From: Rhizobium leguminosarum bv. trifolii WSM1325 | GTDB taxonomy: Bacteria > Pseudomonadota > Alphaproteobacteria > Rhizobiales > Rhizobiaceae | Assembly (NCBI GenBank): GCA_000023185.1 | Contig: CP001622.1 | Span: forward strand, 3,100,001 to 3,164,000 | Length of the DNA: 64,000 nucleotides | Direction: 5' to 3' | Part shown: positions 17,088 through 25,420 of the stretch, piece by piece | Layout: each line of letters opens with the position of its first letter | Numbering within the stretch: the first letter of the stretch is position 1 | The notes under the pieces: model-generated | What the model was told of the DNA's origin: nothing | Databases searched by the model: none | The model's input: only the letters and a program-made list of their open reading frames with translations | Made by a program: the position numbers and the translations under genes

Positions 17088-17669
17088 GATGACGAGCGGC
17101 GAAACGCCGATCAACCATTCGTGCAGCTTCCAGATGATCAGCGCCCAGACGACGATGCCGATGATGATGGCATAGAGGTCGTATTTGGCCGAGACGAACG
17201 GCCGGAGCGTGATCTCGCCCGCCCGCTGCCGCCGTTTCAATGAAATGCGCAAGATGACGCCCCAGGCGAGAAAGGCGGCAAACAGCAGAACCGACGACGT
17301 CTCGCCATTGGCGAGCAGGTGCGCCAGCGCCCAGATCTTCACCGACAGCACCATCGGATGTTTGGTCTTGGCCGCGATATGCCCCGCCGGCAGCAGCGAG
17401 GCGACGAGACAGACCATCGCGATCAGCATCAGCGTGATTGTTATATGCGCCATCCAGACCGGTGGATTGTAGAGCATTCCGGTCACCTGTCGCGCCTGCC
17501 CGAAGCCGTAGATCAACAGGATCAGCGTGGCGATGCTGGCAATGGAATAGGCCGCCCGCCAGCCCTTCTCGCCGAGGCTTGCGATCATCGAACGGCGAAA
17601 GTCCGGCAACAGCACTCGCACCAGATGCACCCCGAGGAAAAGTATGATGCCGACGATAAGCAATGTCAT
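17085..17669 (-). CDS. nnrU: NnrU family membrane protein
   Basis: A 194-residue integral membrane protein of the NnrU family, linked in some alphaproteobacteria to nitric-oxide/nitrite metabolism. It has about five to six membrane helices; the family landmarks are FLGVHLVRV at the start, the RRSMIASLGEKGWRAAYS loop, the segment KTKHPMVLSVKIWALAHLLANG and the C-terminal KLHEWLIGVSPLVI. The ATG at 17669 was chosen because the family begins MTLLIVG; a much longer frame upstream is antisense to the deacetylase gene. No denitrification genes are nearby, so the role here is open. Confidence 0.85.
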   Translation of the reverse strand: MTLLIVGIILFLGVHLVRVLLPDFRRSMIASLGEKGWRAAYSIASIATLILLIYGFGQARQVTGMLYNPPVWMAHITITLMLIAMVCLVASLLPAGHIAAKTKHPMVLSVKIWALAHLLANGETSSVLLFAAFLAWGVILRISLKRRQRAGEITLRPFVSAKYDLYAIIIGIVVWALIIWKLHEWLIGVSPLVI

Positions 17670-17789
17670 TGCGGATCCTTTCCGTGCCGTTTGTGTTGGC
17701 TTAGCGACTCGCGTGAAAAAATGCCAGCGCGACCGCAGCTTCGCCGCAATTCTGATGGAGGAAACCGCGAACAAACTGTCGCGGTGCCC

Positions 17790-18776
17790 ATGTCTCGCTT
17801 TCTCCTCTCTACCTACCTTTCTGTCTCGTTCCTCGCTCCGGCAATCGCAGAGGCCGCCGACCGGCCGAAACAGCTCGTCATCATTTCCTTCGACGGCGCG
17901 CACGACAATGCGCTCTGGCTGAAGAGCCGCGAGATGGCGGCGAAAAACGGCGCCCACTTCACCTATTTTCTCTCCTGCACTTTCCTGATGAACGAGGCGG
18001 CGAAGAAGGCCTACCAGGCGCCGCACCAGAAACGCGGAAAATCCAACGTGGGCTTCGCCCAGAGCGACGACGAGATCCGCGAGCGCCTCGGCAATATCTG
18101 GCACGCCCATCTCGAAGGACACGACATATCGAGCCATGCCTGCGGCCATTTCGACGGCCGCCTCTGGAGCGAGGCCGACTGGTCGGCCGAATACGCCACC
18201 TTCCACGCGACGCTTGAGAATGCCTGGAAGAGCGTCGGCCTTCAGGCGCCTGCCGGCTGGCAGGATCTGGTTGATCACGGCATCAAGGGCTTTCGCGCCC
18301 CCTATCTCTCGGCAACTGCGGGCGCCGACATGGTCGCTGCCGAAAAGAAGGCGGGCTTCACTTATGACGCGAGCCTCGTCACCAAAGGGCCTGCCATGCC
18401 TGTCGAGGAAGACGGCATCACTCGCTTCGGCCTGCCGCTGATCCCCGAAGGCCCGAGCGAAAAGCCAATCATCGGCATGGACTACAATCTCTTCGTCCGC
18501 CATTCCAAGGGTGAGGAGGATACGGCCGATTCCGTGGAATTCGAGGATCGCGCCTATGCCGCCTTCAAGGAAGCTTTCGACAAGCAATATGCCGGTAACC
18601 GCATCCCGCTACAGCTCGGTTTCCACTTCGTCGAAATGAACGGCGGCGCCTACTGGCGTGCGCTAGACCGACTGGTCAGCGACGTCTGCCACCGAACGGA
18701 TGTGGCCTGCGTCAGCTATTCGGAAGCGATCCCGATGATCGAGGCGCGCGGGAAATTGCAGACGTCAGGTCTCTGA
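17790..18776 (+). CDS. Polysaccharide deacetylase-family secreted protein
   Basis: A 328-residue protein with an N-terminal signal peptide (MSRFLLSTYLSVSFLAPAIAEA). The NodB-homology fold is suggested by IISFDGAHDNALW, which corresponds to the metal Asp motif, by ISSHACGHFDG, which supplies the two metal histidines, and by GFRAPYLSA. It is related to carbohydrate esterase 4 enzymes that remove acetyl groups from cell-surface polysaccharide or peptidoglycan, although the first motif (FDGAHD rather than TFDDGP) is unusual. It is divergent from nnrU, 120 bp away. The substrate is unknown. Confidence 0.8.
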   Translation: MSRFLLSTYLSVSFLAPAIAEAADRPKQLVIISFDGAHDNALWLKSREMAAKNGAHFTYFLSCTFLMNEAAKKAYQAPHQKRGKSNVGFAQSDDEIRERLGNIWHAHLEGHDISSHACGHFDGRLWSEADWSAEYATFHATLENAWKSVGLQAPAGWQDLVDHGIKGFRAPYLSATAGADMVAAEKKAGFTYDASLVTKGPAMPVEEDGITRFGLPLIPEGPSEKPIIGMDYNLFVRHSKGEEDTADSVEFEDRAYAAFKEAFDKQYAGNRIPLQLGFHFVEMNGGAYWRALDRLVSDVCHRTDVACVSYSEAIPMIEARGKLQTSGL

Positions 18777-18809
18777 CGGCGTCTATGGAGATTCTGTAGA
18801 GACGGCAAG

Positions 18810-19040
18810 GTGTCTCCAGGTTCCTTTGAACGAGACGACGTGCCGTGCCGCCCCCTCATCTACCTGCCGGCATTTTCTCCCCGCTGGGGAGAAGAGATTC
18901 GTTGCGACGTTGCGATTCCCCTTCTACTCAGCGGGGTCCGAAGGACGGGTCGAGACCTGTGGCTCGACCCCGGTCGCTGCCCGACAGGACGGATGAGGGG
19001 GTGCCGCAGACGCGAACCTTCCGATCGCTCGCAGAATACC
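18810..19040. repeat. RIME-like mosaic repeat region
   Basis: Intergenic palindromic mosaic between the deacetylase and bacA. Outer ends are inverted copies of a CCCCCTCATCTACCTG / CAGGACGGATGAGGGGG type, with an internal TCTCCCCGCTGGGGAGA hairpin. It carries the 34-bp module (18938-18971) that is inverted relative to 14415-14448. No gene is seen. Confidence 0.8.
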
Positions 19041-19047
19041 CCGCCCA

Positions 19048-20313
19048 TCAACCGTCGGCGTGCACGACGCCCGTCTCGCGCTCTAGGTAGCGCTGGTCGA
19101 TTTCAGGCAGCGGTTCGTCGTCGATTGCCGCCTCGAAGGCCTTGAGGCGTTTGTGAATCGAGAGCAGTTCAATGATCGTCGTCCAGGAATTGACGAGATA
19201 CTGGAACGAGTTGCTGACCTGTCCGAAGGCGGTCGAGATCTGCTGGAAGATACCGTAAGTGATAGTGCCCGCCACGATCGTCGGCACCAGCATGAAGACC
19301 ACGAAGAGCGCGTCGGCCTGGATATAGAAATAACGGGCGACATTGAAATACATGTAGTGGAAATACATGCGGTAATAGTTGCGGCGAACGTTGCCGAAGA
19401 GCTCCCTGACTGTCAGCGGCTCAGCCCGTTCCGCATGGTCCTCACCATAGACAAGCTCCTTGCGATACGCCGCTTCGACGCGCTGGTTGCGGAAGTTCAG
19501 CCCCGGCAGCTTGACGCCGGCGACCGCCAGCAGAAGCGTGCCGAACGCCGACCAGAACAGCGCAAGCCAAAAGAGCGAATTCGCCACCGGCCCGATGAAC
19601 GGCAGCTCGGTCACGTAATGCGACAGCGCCAGAAGGATTGGAAGAAATACCACGAGCGTCATCACCGAGTTGATGAGGCTGATACCAAGACCTTCGAGCG
19701 TGCTCGAAAAGCGCATCGTATCTTCCTGAACGCGCTGGGAGGCGCCTTCGATGTGACGAAGCTTTTCCCACTTCGACATGTAGAAATTGTTCATCGCCGT
19801 TCGCCAGCGGAAGATGTAGTGGCTGGTGAAGAAGTCGGTCATGATCGATACGAACATGCTGAGGAATGCGATCTGGCAGAAGACCCACATCAGGCTGTAG
19901 AAATTGTCGACAGAAATGCCGGGCTGTTTCGACAATGCGTTCTGCAGAAGGTCACCAAACGGCCGGCGCCAGTTATTGATCACAACGCTGATCTGGACGC
20001 CGAAGTAGGTCACGAAGATGATCAGTGCCGATCCCCAGATCGACCAAATCTTCCAGGGGTGGTTCAGCGCCTTCAGATGCCATGCACCGCAGAAGATCAC
20101 CGCCGACAGAAGGAAATAGCTGTAGAACCAGACATTTTCGGGCAGCAGGAAAAACGAAAGGTCAATCGGCTGCTGCTCTTCGGGAACCGGCGCATAGCCG
20201 AGCGATGCACCGAGGTTGGCGGCGAAGAGATACCAGCCGGCAATGGAAATCAGGGTCCAAACGACGAGCGAAGTAAAGAACGTCTTTGGCTGCGGAAAAA
20301 AGGAATGAAACAC
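19048..20313 (-). CDS. bacA: Peptide transporter BacA (SbmA/BacA family)
   Basis: A 421-residue inner-membrane protein of the SbmA/BacA family, an ABC-like transmembrane domain without an ATPase that imports peptides by proton motive force. It has about eight membrane helices; family landmarks are FHSFFPQPKTFFTS at the start, NNWRRPFGDLLQNAL, the RWRTAMNNFYMSKWEKLRHIEGASQRVQEDTMRF segment, and the C-terminal ELLSIHKRLKAFEAAI. In rhizobia BacA is needed for survival in legumes producing NCR peptides and for very-long-chain fatty acid modification of lipid A. Length and motifs are intact. It stands alone. Confidence 0.95.
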   Translation of the reverse strand: MFHSFFPQPKTFFTSLVVWTLISIAGWYLFAANLGASLGYAPVPEEQQPIDLSFFLLPENVWFYSYFLLSAVIFCGAWHLKALNHPWKIWSIWGSALIIFVTYFGVQISVVINNWRRPFGDLLQNALSKQPGISVDNFYSLMWVFCQIAFLSMFVSIMTDFFTSHYIFRWRTAMNNFYMSKWEKLRHIEGASQRVQEDTMRFSSTLEGLGISLINSVMTLVVFLPILLALSHYVTELPFIGPVANSLFWLALFWSAFGTLLLAVAGVKLPGLNFRNQRVEAAYRKELVYGEDHAERAEPLTVRELFGNVRRNYYRMYFHYMYFNVARYFYIQADALFVVFMLVPTIVAGTITYGIFQQISTAFGQVSNSFQYLVNSWTTIIELLSIHKRLKAFEAAIDDEPLPEIDQRYLERETGVVHADG

Positions 20314-20437
20314 GGGAGGCTTTGCTTTCCTGAACTGTGAGTCTCGGGAGTGTCGTCAACACTGATTGTGCCGGAAACTAAGGCAGTTCCAAGGAAGCAG
20401 CAATGGGTTCAGCCGATTGTTACGGAGTTGTAACCGG

Positions 20438-21622
20438 TTAAGCGATTTTCTTGATCACGGGCATCACTAGCGCTGCGCAGGCGACGAGTGCCACGGCGGC
20501 GATCATCGTGGGCACGGTGAAGCTGCCCGTGCGCTCAGCGATCCAGCCGGCAACAACAGGCCCGACGATCTGGCCGACACCGAAGGCGGCCGTCATCATC
20601 GCCAGGATCCGCCGCGGACTGTCAGGCGAAAGCTTGCGGCCGATCTGCAGCCCAAAAGCAGTAATCGCCAGGAACGTCGCCCCGAACAGCGCCCCGCCAA
20701 TCAGCGGTGCGGCAGAAGGCGGTAGCGCGACCGTCGCAAGCACCCCGGCGGCCTCGACCAGAAGGGCTGCGACGTAGACGCCCCCAAGCCCGAGCGGCTT
20801 GACCAGCGGCTTCCAGGCAAACAGCGCCACCGCAGCCGTCAGGCCGGCGATGAACCAGCAGAGGAATTCGACGAAGGGTCCCGTTGCAGAAAGACGTGCG
20901 ATGGTGACGAGGAAGGTCGCGGTGATGACGTAGCCGAAACCGAACAGGCCGTAAGACAGGGTCAGCAGCACCATCGGCCGGCTCCAGATGAGCGGCGGCT
21001 CCCTGCCCGCCTGCGCCGATTGCGCCGGCGCCGACGGCAATAGCAGGAAGACGACGACGAGGCTTGCCGCGCAGTAGAGCGCCCCGCCGATCCAGTCGGC
21101 CCGCCAACCGCCCGGCCCGTCGTGAAAGCCAAGTCCGATCAGCAACACCATGACCGAAGAAAGCGCAATACCCGCCCCCGGCCCACCGAAATGTGCCGCC
21201 TGCACATGGTCGTTGCCGGCGGCAGCCCCGTGGCTGAGCACGATCGACGAGGTGAAGACCATCGCAAAGGCGCTGGCGACACCGGCCAGGAAGCGAATGA
21301 TGGCAAAGACGGCGACGGAATCAGTGGCGGCCATGGCGGCAAGCAGGATCGCGGTTGCCAGCAGCGACAGCAGCGCCACCAGCCGCTCCCGTCCGGCCGC
21401 CCAGCCATAGGCGGCAAGCACGGCGCCGACGAGATAACCGACAAAATTCGCCGATGCGATGAAGCCGGCATCTGCCGCCGAAAGCGGCACGCCGCTGATC
21501 ATACCGGGCAGGATCGGCGTGTAGGAGAAGCGCCCGAAGCCCATGGCAGCAGCCATGGCAACGGCGCCGGCAGCGGCGGCAGAGACAAGGTTCGGTGGGG
21601 AGTTTCGGGTGCGGGCGAGCAT
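20438..21622 (-). CDS. MFS transporter, YbfB/YjiJ type
   Basis: A 394-residue major facilitator with twelve predicted membrane helices. The N-terminal AMGFGRFSYTPILPGM, the SANFVGYLVGAVLAAYGW loop and GGPGAGIALSS match the YbfB/YjiJ subgroup of uncharacterised transporters. The C-terminus ends at ALVMPVIKKIA. It is divergent from the padR gene, 168 bp between starts, and the gap contains ACGA-type direct repeats near padR. This arrangement suggests that PadR may control it. The substrate is unknown. Confidence 0.82.
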   Translation of the reverse strand: MLARTRNSPPNLVSAAAAGAVAMAAAMGFGRFSYTPILPGMISGVPLSAADAGFIASANFVGYLVGAVLAAYGWAAGRERLVALLSLLATAILLAAMAATDSVAVFAIIRFLAGVASAFAMVFTSSIVLSHGAAAGNDHVQAAHFGGPGAGIALSSVMVLLIGLGFHDGPGGWRADWIGGALYCAASLVVVFLLLPSAPAQSAQAGREPPLIWSRPMVLLTLSYGLFGFGYVITATFLVTIARLSATGPFVEFLCWFIAGLTAAVALFAWKPLVKPLGLGGVYVAALLVEAAGVLATVALPPSAAPLIGGALFGATFLAITAFGLQIGRKLSPDSPRRILAMMTAAFGVGQIVGPVVAGWIAERTGSFTVPTMIAAVALVACAALVMPVIKKIA

Positions 21623-21733
21623 GCCCGTGTTTATCGCGCTGCAGCACCGGCATCACAATCAAGTAATTCTGATCGATCGATCAATTTCCCGAAACGTCGG
21701 AAATTTTCACCCCCTCTTGAAAACAATTATCTT

Positions 21734-21777
21734 ACGATATATGTTTTACGACATAGTCAACGATACATCTAACGATG
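21734..21777. promoter_or_regulatory. Direct ACGAYAYA repeats before padR
   Basis: ACGA begins at 21734, 21748, 21760 and 21772, spacings 14, 12 and 12, three of them extended to ACGATATA, ACGACATA and ACGATACA. They end at the padR ribosome-binding region and could be an autoregulatory operator. Confidence 0.4.
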
Positions 21778-21790
21778 AAAGGAAAGACCC

Positions 21791-22366
21791 ATGAGAGGTT
21801 TTAAAGGCGGCATGTTCGGCGGAGATTTCCGTATGGGCCGCAAATTCGCGGCGGGCGACCTGCAGCTCGTCATCTTGGCCCTGCTCGCTGAGCAACCGCG
21901 CCACGGCTATGAATTGATAAAGTTGCTGGAGGAGCGGTCCGGCGGCTTCTACGTGCCGAGCCCCGGCGTCATCTATCCCGCCCTCACCTATCTCGAGGAA
22001 ACCGGCCTTGCCGAGGTCGAGGTGGAGGGCGCCAAGAAGCTCTACCGCATCACCGAGGCAGGCCGCGGGCGCATCGAGGAAAACCGCGCCATGATCCTGC
22101 ATACCTTCGCCAAGCTGGAACGCATCGGCGAGAAGATGGCCCATGTGAAGCGTGTCTTCGAAACCGACCGTCACGGCGCCGACGAAGGCGATGACGGCGA
22201 TTTCATGCAGGACGGTGGTGATATCCGCGCCGCCCGCATGCTGCTGCGCTCGGCCATGCGGATGCGCTATCCCTGGTCGAAACCCGAAGCCGCCCGCATC
22301 GCCGGCATCCTCGAACGCGCTGCCACCGAAATCCTGCAAGGCGGCAGGCCGGGAACGCGGGGTTAA
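21791..22366 (+). CDS. PadR-family transcriptional regulator
   Basis: A 191-residue regulator. A glycine/phenylalanine-rich N-terminus (MRGFKGGMFGGDFRMGRK) precedes the PadR winged helix: LQLVILALLAEQPRHGYELIKLLEERSGG, then PSPGVIYPALTYLEETGLAEVE and the wing KKLYRITEAGR. A helical C-terminal dimerisation region of about 90 residues follows. The layout resembles E. coli YqjI, a metal-responsive PadR protein, but no His/Cys-rich metal site is present. AGGAAAG precedes the ATG. It is divergent from the YbfB-type transporter. The effector is unknown. Confidence 0.85.
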   Translation: MRGFKGGMFGGDFRMGRKFAAGDLQLVILALLAEQPRHGYELIKLLEERSGGFYVPSPGVIYPALTYLEETGLAEVEVEGAKKLYRITEAGRGRIEENRAMILHTFAKLERIGEKMAHVKRVFETDRHGADEGDDGDFMQDGGDIRAARMLLRSAMRMRYPWSKPEAARIAGILERAATEILQGGRPGTRG

Positions 22367-22416
22367 AGAGCGAGGCTGGCCACCAAAGCTCGGTGAGTTG
22401 ACGAGTGCGCTAACCT

Positions 22417-22563
22417 CTCCTCCCTCATTCCTGTGCTCGTCACAGGAACCCAGCGCCCAAGTCCTTGGGCGCGGGAGACTCTTTCCCTTGAGGTATTGAT
22501 TCATTCACGGCGCAGACGCGCCGTGGCTGGATTCCTGTGACAGGCACAGGAATGAGGGAGGAG
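22417..22563. repeat. Inverted pair of 38-bp palindromic repeats with inner hairpins
   Basis: Left arm 22417-22454 and right arm 22526-22563 are inverted copies (35 of 38 bases). Each arm contains a CCTGTG/CACAGG stem. Next to each arm inside the element is a GC hairpin (near 22452-22472 and 22507-22526). Single arms recur at 24768-24802 and 24901-24935. Confidence 0.85.
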
Positions 22564-22630
22564 AAGTGGGCGCACCCTACAAAGCGTCGTGGAGATGCAA
22601 ACCTTGAACGGCGAGGCGCTCCCTAACGCC

Positions 22631-23389
22631 CTACGCCCGCTCATCCGGCAAGGTCAGAATCACCGGCCCGTTGCGCGTCGCCACCACCGTGTGTTCGTAT
22701 TGCACGGTCGGCGCCTTCGGATCGGCATAGAGCGTCCAGGCATCGTCGCCGCCTTCGGCCCATGTCGCGCCGAGTGAGAGAAACGGCTCGACGGTGAAGA
22801 CGAGACCTTCCGTCATCATCCGCTTTTCCGAAGGGTCCGGCCAGGTCGAGAGCTCGGCCGGCTCCTCATGCAGGGAGCGGCCGACGCCGTGGCTCGCCAG
22901 ATTGGCGACCAGCGTATAGCGGTTCTTCTGCGCAAAAGCGCCGACGGCTGTGCCGATCTTTGCAAGCGGCTCGCCCGATTTGACCTGGTTGAGCCCGATC
23001 CAAAGCGCCCGCTTGCCGTCGCGGCAGAGCCGCTCGATCTTCGGCTTGACCGGCGGCATGGTGAAGGAGGCGCCGGTATCGGCGAAGAAGCCATCCTTTT
23101 CCGCCGAGACGTCGATATTGATGAGATCGCCCGCGCGGATGACGCGCGGGCCGGGAATACCGTGGGCGATTTCCTCATTGATGCTGATGCAGGTGGCGCC
23201 GGGAAACTGGTAGCAGAACTCCGGCGCCGAACGCGCGCCCGAATCCTCGAGCACTTTGCGGCCGATCTGGTCGAGTTCCAGCGTCGTCATGCCGGGTTCC
23301 ATTGCCGCCGCCATCACCTGTATGGCGTTGGCGCAGATGCGACCGATCTCCTTGAGCTTTACCAGTTCGTCGTCGTTTGCGATAACCAT
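22631..23389 (-). CDS. map: Methionine aminopeptidase, type I
   Basis: A 252-residue enzyme that removes the initiator methionine from nascent proteins. All five metal ligands of type I enzymes can be placed: Asp93 and Asp104 (NIDVSAEKDGFFADTG), His167 (SHGVGRSLHEEP), Glu201 (FTVEPFLS) and Glu232 (QYEHTVV). The substrate-side histidine is in NEEIAHGIPG. It is probably a second copy beside a housekeeping map elsewhere, which cannot be checked here. It is flanked by repeats on both sides and may be transcribed with, or just after, the LLM oxidoreductase gene. Confidence 0.92.
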   Translation of the reverse strand: MVIANDDELVKLKEIGRICANAIQVMAAAMEPGMTTLELDQIGRKVLEDSGARSAPEFCYQFPGATCISINEEIAHGIPGPRVIRAGDLINIDVSAEKDGFFADTGASFTMPPVKPKIERLCRDGKRALWIGLNQVKSGEPLAKIGTAVGAFAQKNRYTLVANLASHGVGRSLHEEPAELSTWPDPSEKRMMTEGLVFTVEPFLSLGATWAEGGDDAWTLYADPKAPTVQYEHTVVATRNGPVILTLPDERA

Positions 23390-23457
23390 TCGTCTGTTCC
23401 GGCCTTGCGCAGGGGCGGCAGCGGCCGCCTTGAGCGCCGCGCCTCCAACAGGAAGCC

Positions 23458-23537
23458 TAAGGACGCTCTGTCACTTCAAATCTGCGCATACTCCGTTTCG
23501 AAAATCGATTCCGATTTTCGGCGTTATGCGCTCGTCA
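23458..23537. repeat. 80-bp repeat that supplies the LLM gene stop codon, copy 2
   Basis: Same architecture as 17009-17087, with a hairpin at 23499-23520 and the end TTATGCGC-N2-GTCA. The last three bases are the complement of the TGA stop of the flavin oxidoreductase gene. Confidence 0.75.
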
Positions 23538-24605
23538 AGCCGTCGCTTTCGCCTCTTCGCTGCTATCAGTCAACGCCTTTCTGACGATCGGCGCGACTTT
23601 CGTGCCGTAAAGCTCGATGCCGCGCATGATCTCGGCATGCGGCATCAGGCCGATCGCCATCTGCAGCAGGAAGCGGTCGTTCTTGAAGAGTGCATGATGG
23701 GCGATGATCTTTTCGGCGACCGCCTCAGGATCACCGACGAAGAGCGCGCCGTTCGGCCCACGCGACATGTCGAAATGCGCCCGGTTCGTCGGTCCCCAGC
23801 CGCGCTCGCGGCCGATACGGTTCATCACCTCGGCTTGAGGCCCATAGAACTGGTTGGCCGCCGCCTCCGTCGTATCGGCGATGAAGCCATGGACGTTGAT
23901 GCTGGTCTTCAGCTTCGCTGGATCCTGCCCTGCCCGGCGCGCCGCCTCGCGGTAGAGATCGAAGAGCGGCGCAAAACGGCGCGGCTCACCGCCGATGATC
24001 GCCAGTGCCACCGGCAGGCCCAGCGCGCCGGCGCGCGCCACCGACTGCGGCGTACCGCCGACCGCAACCCACAACGGCAACGGATCCTGCAGCGGTCGCG
24101 GATAGACGCCGCGCCCGTTGATCGGCGCGCGAAGTTCACCCTTCCACTCCACAACCTCGCTGTCGCGCAGCGCCAGCAGCAGATCGAGCTTCTCCTCGAA
24201 AAGCTGGTCGTAATCTTCGAGATTATAGCCGAACAGCGGGAAGGACTCGATGAAGGAGCCACGCCCCGCCATGATTTCGGCGCGGCCGTTGGAGATCAGA
24301 TCGAGCGTCGAAAACTGCTGGAAGACGCGCACCGGATCATCGGACGAGAGCACGGTGACCGCACTTGTCAGCCGGATGTTCTTCGTCTTAACGGCGGCGG
24401 CCGCCAGCGCGACCGCGGGAGCCGACGCCGCATAATCCGGCCGATGATGTTCGCCGAGCCCAAAGACGTCGAGCCCCACCTGATCGGCAAGCTCGACTTC
24501 CTCGATAAGATGCTTCAGCCGTTCGGCCGCTTCCGCGCCCTTGCTGCGGGAAGGGTTGGGATTGACGTCGGCGAATGTGTAAAGCCCCAGTTCCATCATC
24601 GGCAT
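23535..24605 (-). CDS. LLM-class flavin-dependent oxidoreductase
   Basis: A 356-residue luciferase-like monooxygenase. The start [15 protein letters not shown], the [13 protein letters not shown] segment and [34 protein letters not shown] are characteristic of the group that includes alkanal monooxygenase alpha-chain-like proteins. [14 protein letters not shown] and an [22 protein letters not shown] end follow. Such enzymes use reduced FMN or F420 to oxidise a small organic substrate; FMN is assumed in Rhizobium. The first ATG gives MPMMELG; later ATGs at residues 3 and 4 are equally possible. The stop codon lies inside the repeat at 23458-23537. Confidence 0.85.
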   Translation of the reverse strand: MPMMELGLYTFADVNPNPSRSKGAEAAERLKHLIEEVELADQVGLDVFGLGEHHRPDYAASAPAVALAAAAVKTKNIRLTSAVTVLSSDDPVRVFQQFSTLDLISNGRAEIMAGRGSFIESFPLFGYNLEDYDQLFEEKLDLLLALRDSEVVEWKGELRAPINGRGVYPRPLQDPLPLWVAVGGTPQSVARAGALGLPVALAIIGGEPRRFAPLFDLYREAARRAGQDPAKLKTSINVHGFIADTTEAAANQFYGPQAEVMNRIGRERGWGPTNRAHFDMSRGPNGALFVGDPEAVAEKIIAHHALFKNDRFLLQMAIGLMPHAEIMRGIELYGTKVAPIVRKALTDSSEEAKATA

Positions 24606-24748
24606 CCTGTTGAATTCTCGGTTGAGATAAGGATGCCGGGGATAGAGCGCAAATACAAATTCTGGAACGGAATGTTCGAGAATTTCGATAGGCGGCGTTG
24701 TGTTTCGGACGGTTAATGGACTTCATCGCGAGACGGCAAAGAGTCTTT

Positions 24749-24802
24749 GCGCCGTGGACACGGCGCTGCTGGATTCCTGTGACAAGCACAGGAATGAGGG
24801 AG
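24749..24802. repeat. Palindromic repeat, hairpin plus 35-bp arm
   Basis: A GC hairpin (24749-24766) is followed by a 35-bp arm (24768-24802) identical in type to the right arm at 22526. It sits in the 364-bp gap between the LLM and GIY-YIG genes, in which I see no gene. Confidence 0.8.
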
Positions 24803-24900
24803 CAAGAGGTATGCACTCTGCCACTAGTATCTGTTATCATTCAAAGCATTATCGTCATATTGGGTAGGCGATTGTTGTTGAACTCCACATACACCTAGAA

Positions 24901-24954
24901 CTCCCTCATTCCTGTGCTTGTCACAGGAATCCAGCAGTCGCGCGTCCGCGCGAC
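24901..24954. repeat. Palindromic repeat, 35-bp arm plus hairpin, beside GIY-YIG gene
   Basis: The arm 24901-24935 is an inverted copy of 24768-24802, with a CGCGCG-type hairpin at 24937-24954. It ends 15 bp before the stop of the GIY-YIG gene. Confidence 0.8.
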
Positions 24955-24969
24955 GAGAGACTCATCTTC

Positions 24970-25260
24970 TCACAAACCCAAAAGATGAAACGAGATATCC
25001 TCCCATTCGGGATTCTCCCTCTCGATGAGATTGAGCTTCCACTGCCGCGGCCATTTCTTGATCGTTTTCTCACGCGTGATCGCGGTCGTCAGGAGGTCGT
25101 ATTCCTCGAACCACACTAAAATCTTGACGCCATATCTCGACGTAAAGCCCGGCGTCAGTTCATTCTGGTGTTCGTACAAACGCCCTGCCAGATCGCGCGT
25201 CACGCCAACATAGAGCGTGCCGTTGCGCTTCGATGCGAGAATATAGACATAGCCCATCAT
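24970..25260 (-). CDS. GIY-YIG nuclease-family small protein
   Basis: A 96-residue (or 95 from the next ATG) single-domain protein of the UvrC/YhbQ-like GIY-YIG group. The motifs are YVYILASKRNGTLYVGVT (GIY and YIG strands), the Arg of LAGRLYEHQ, and the end region YDLLTTAITREKTIKKWPR with the metal-binding Glu, then KLNLIERENPEW. All expected catalytic residues seem present. Stand-alone proteins of this kind are common in alphaproteobacteria and their role is unclear. It sits directly beside palindromic repeats. The ATG at 25260 is chosen as the domain starts at once; no clear ribosome-binding site is present. Confidence 0.85.
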   Translation of the reverse strand: MMGYVYILASKRNGTLYVGVTRDLAGRLYEHQNELTPGFTSRYGVKILVWFEEYDLLTTAITREKTIKKWPRQWKLNLIERENPEWEDISFHLLGL

Positions 25261-25420
25261 GGCGGAAGATTGGCACACGTCGCGCCAAACGGCACCTGGA
25301 GAGACCGCCGATCACCAATTTCGATTCCGGATCAAGCACTTCAAGGGGCGAGCGGAATCATCTCTCGAATGATTTCACACGGCAGATGACGAAAAGGGCC
25401 GCGCCGCCTCGCCCCCGCGC

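Noticed and set aside
17319..17789. In-frame upstream extension of the polysaccharide deacetylase
   Set aside because: The extension is antisense to nnrU; the signal peptide begins at the ATG at 17790.
22417..24954. Repeats considered as a CRISPR array or insertion sequence ends
   Set aside because: The copies are palindromic, few, in inverted orientation and without regular spacers, and no transposase or cas gene is present.
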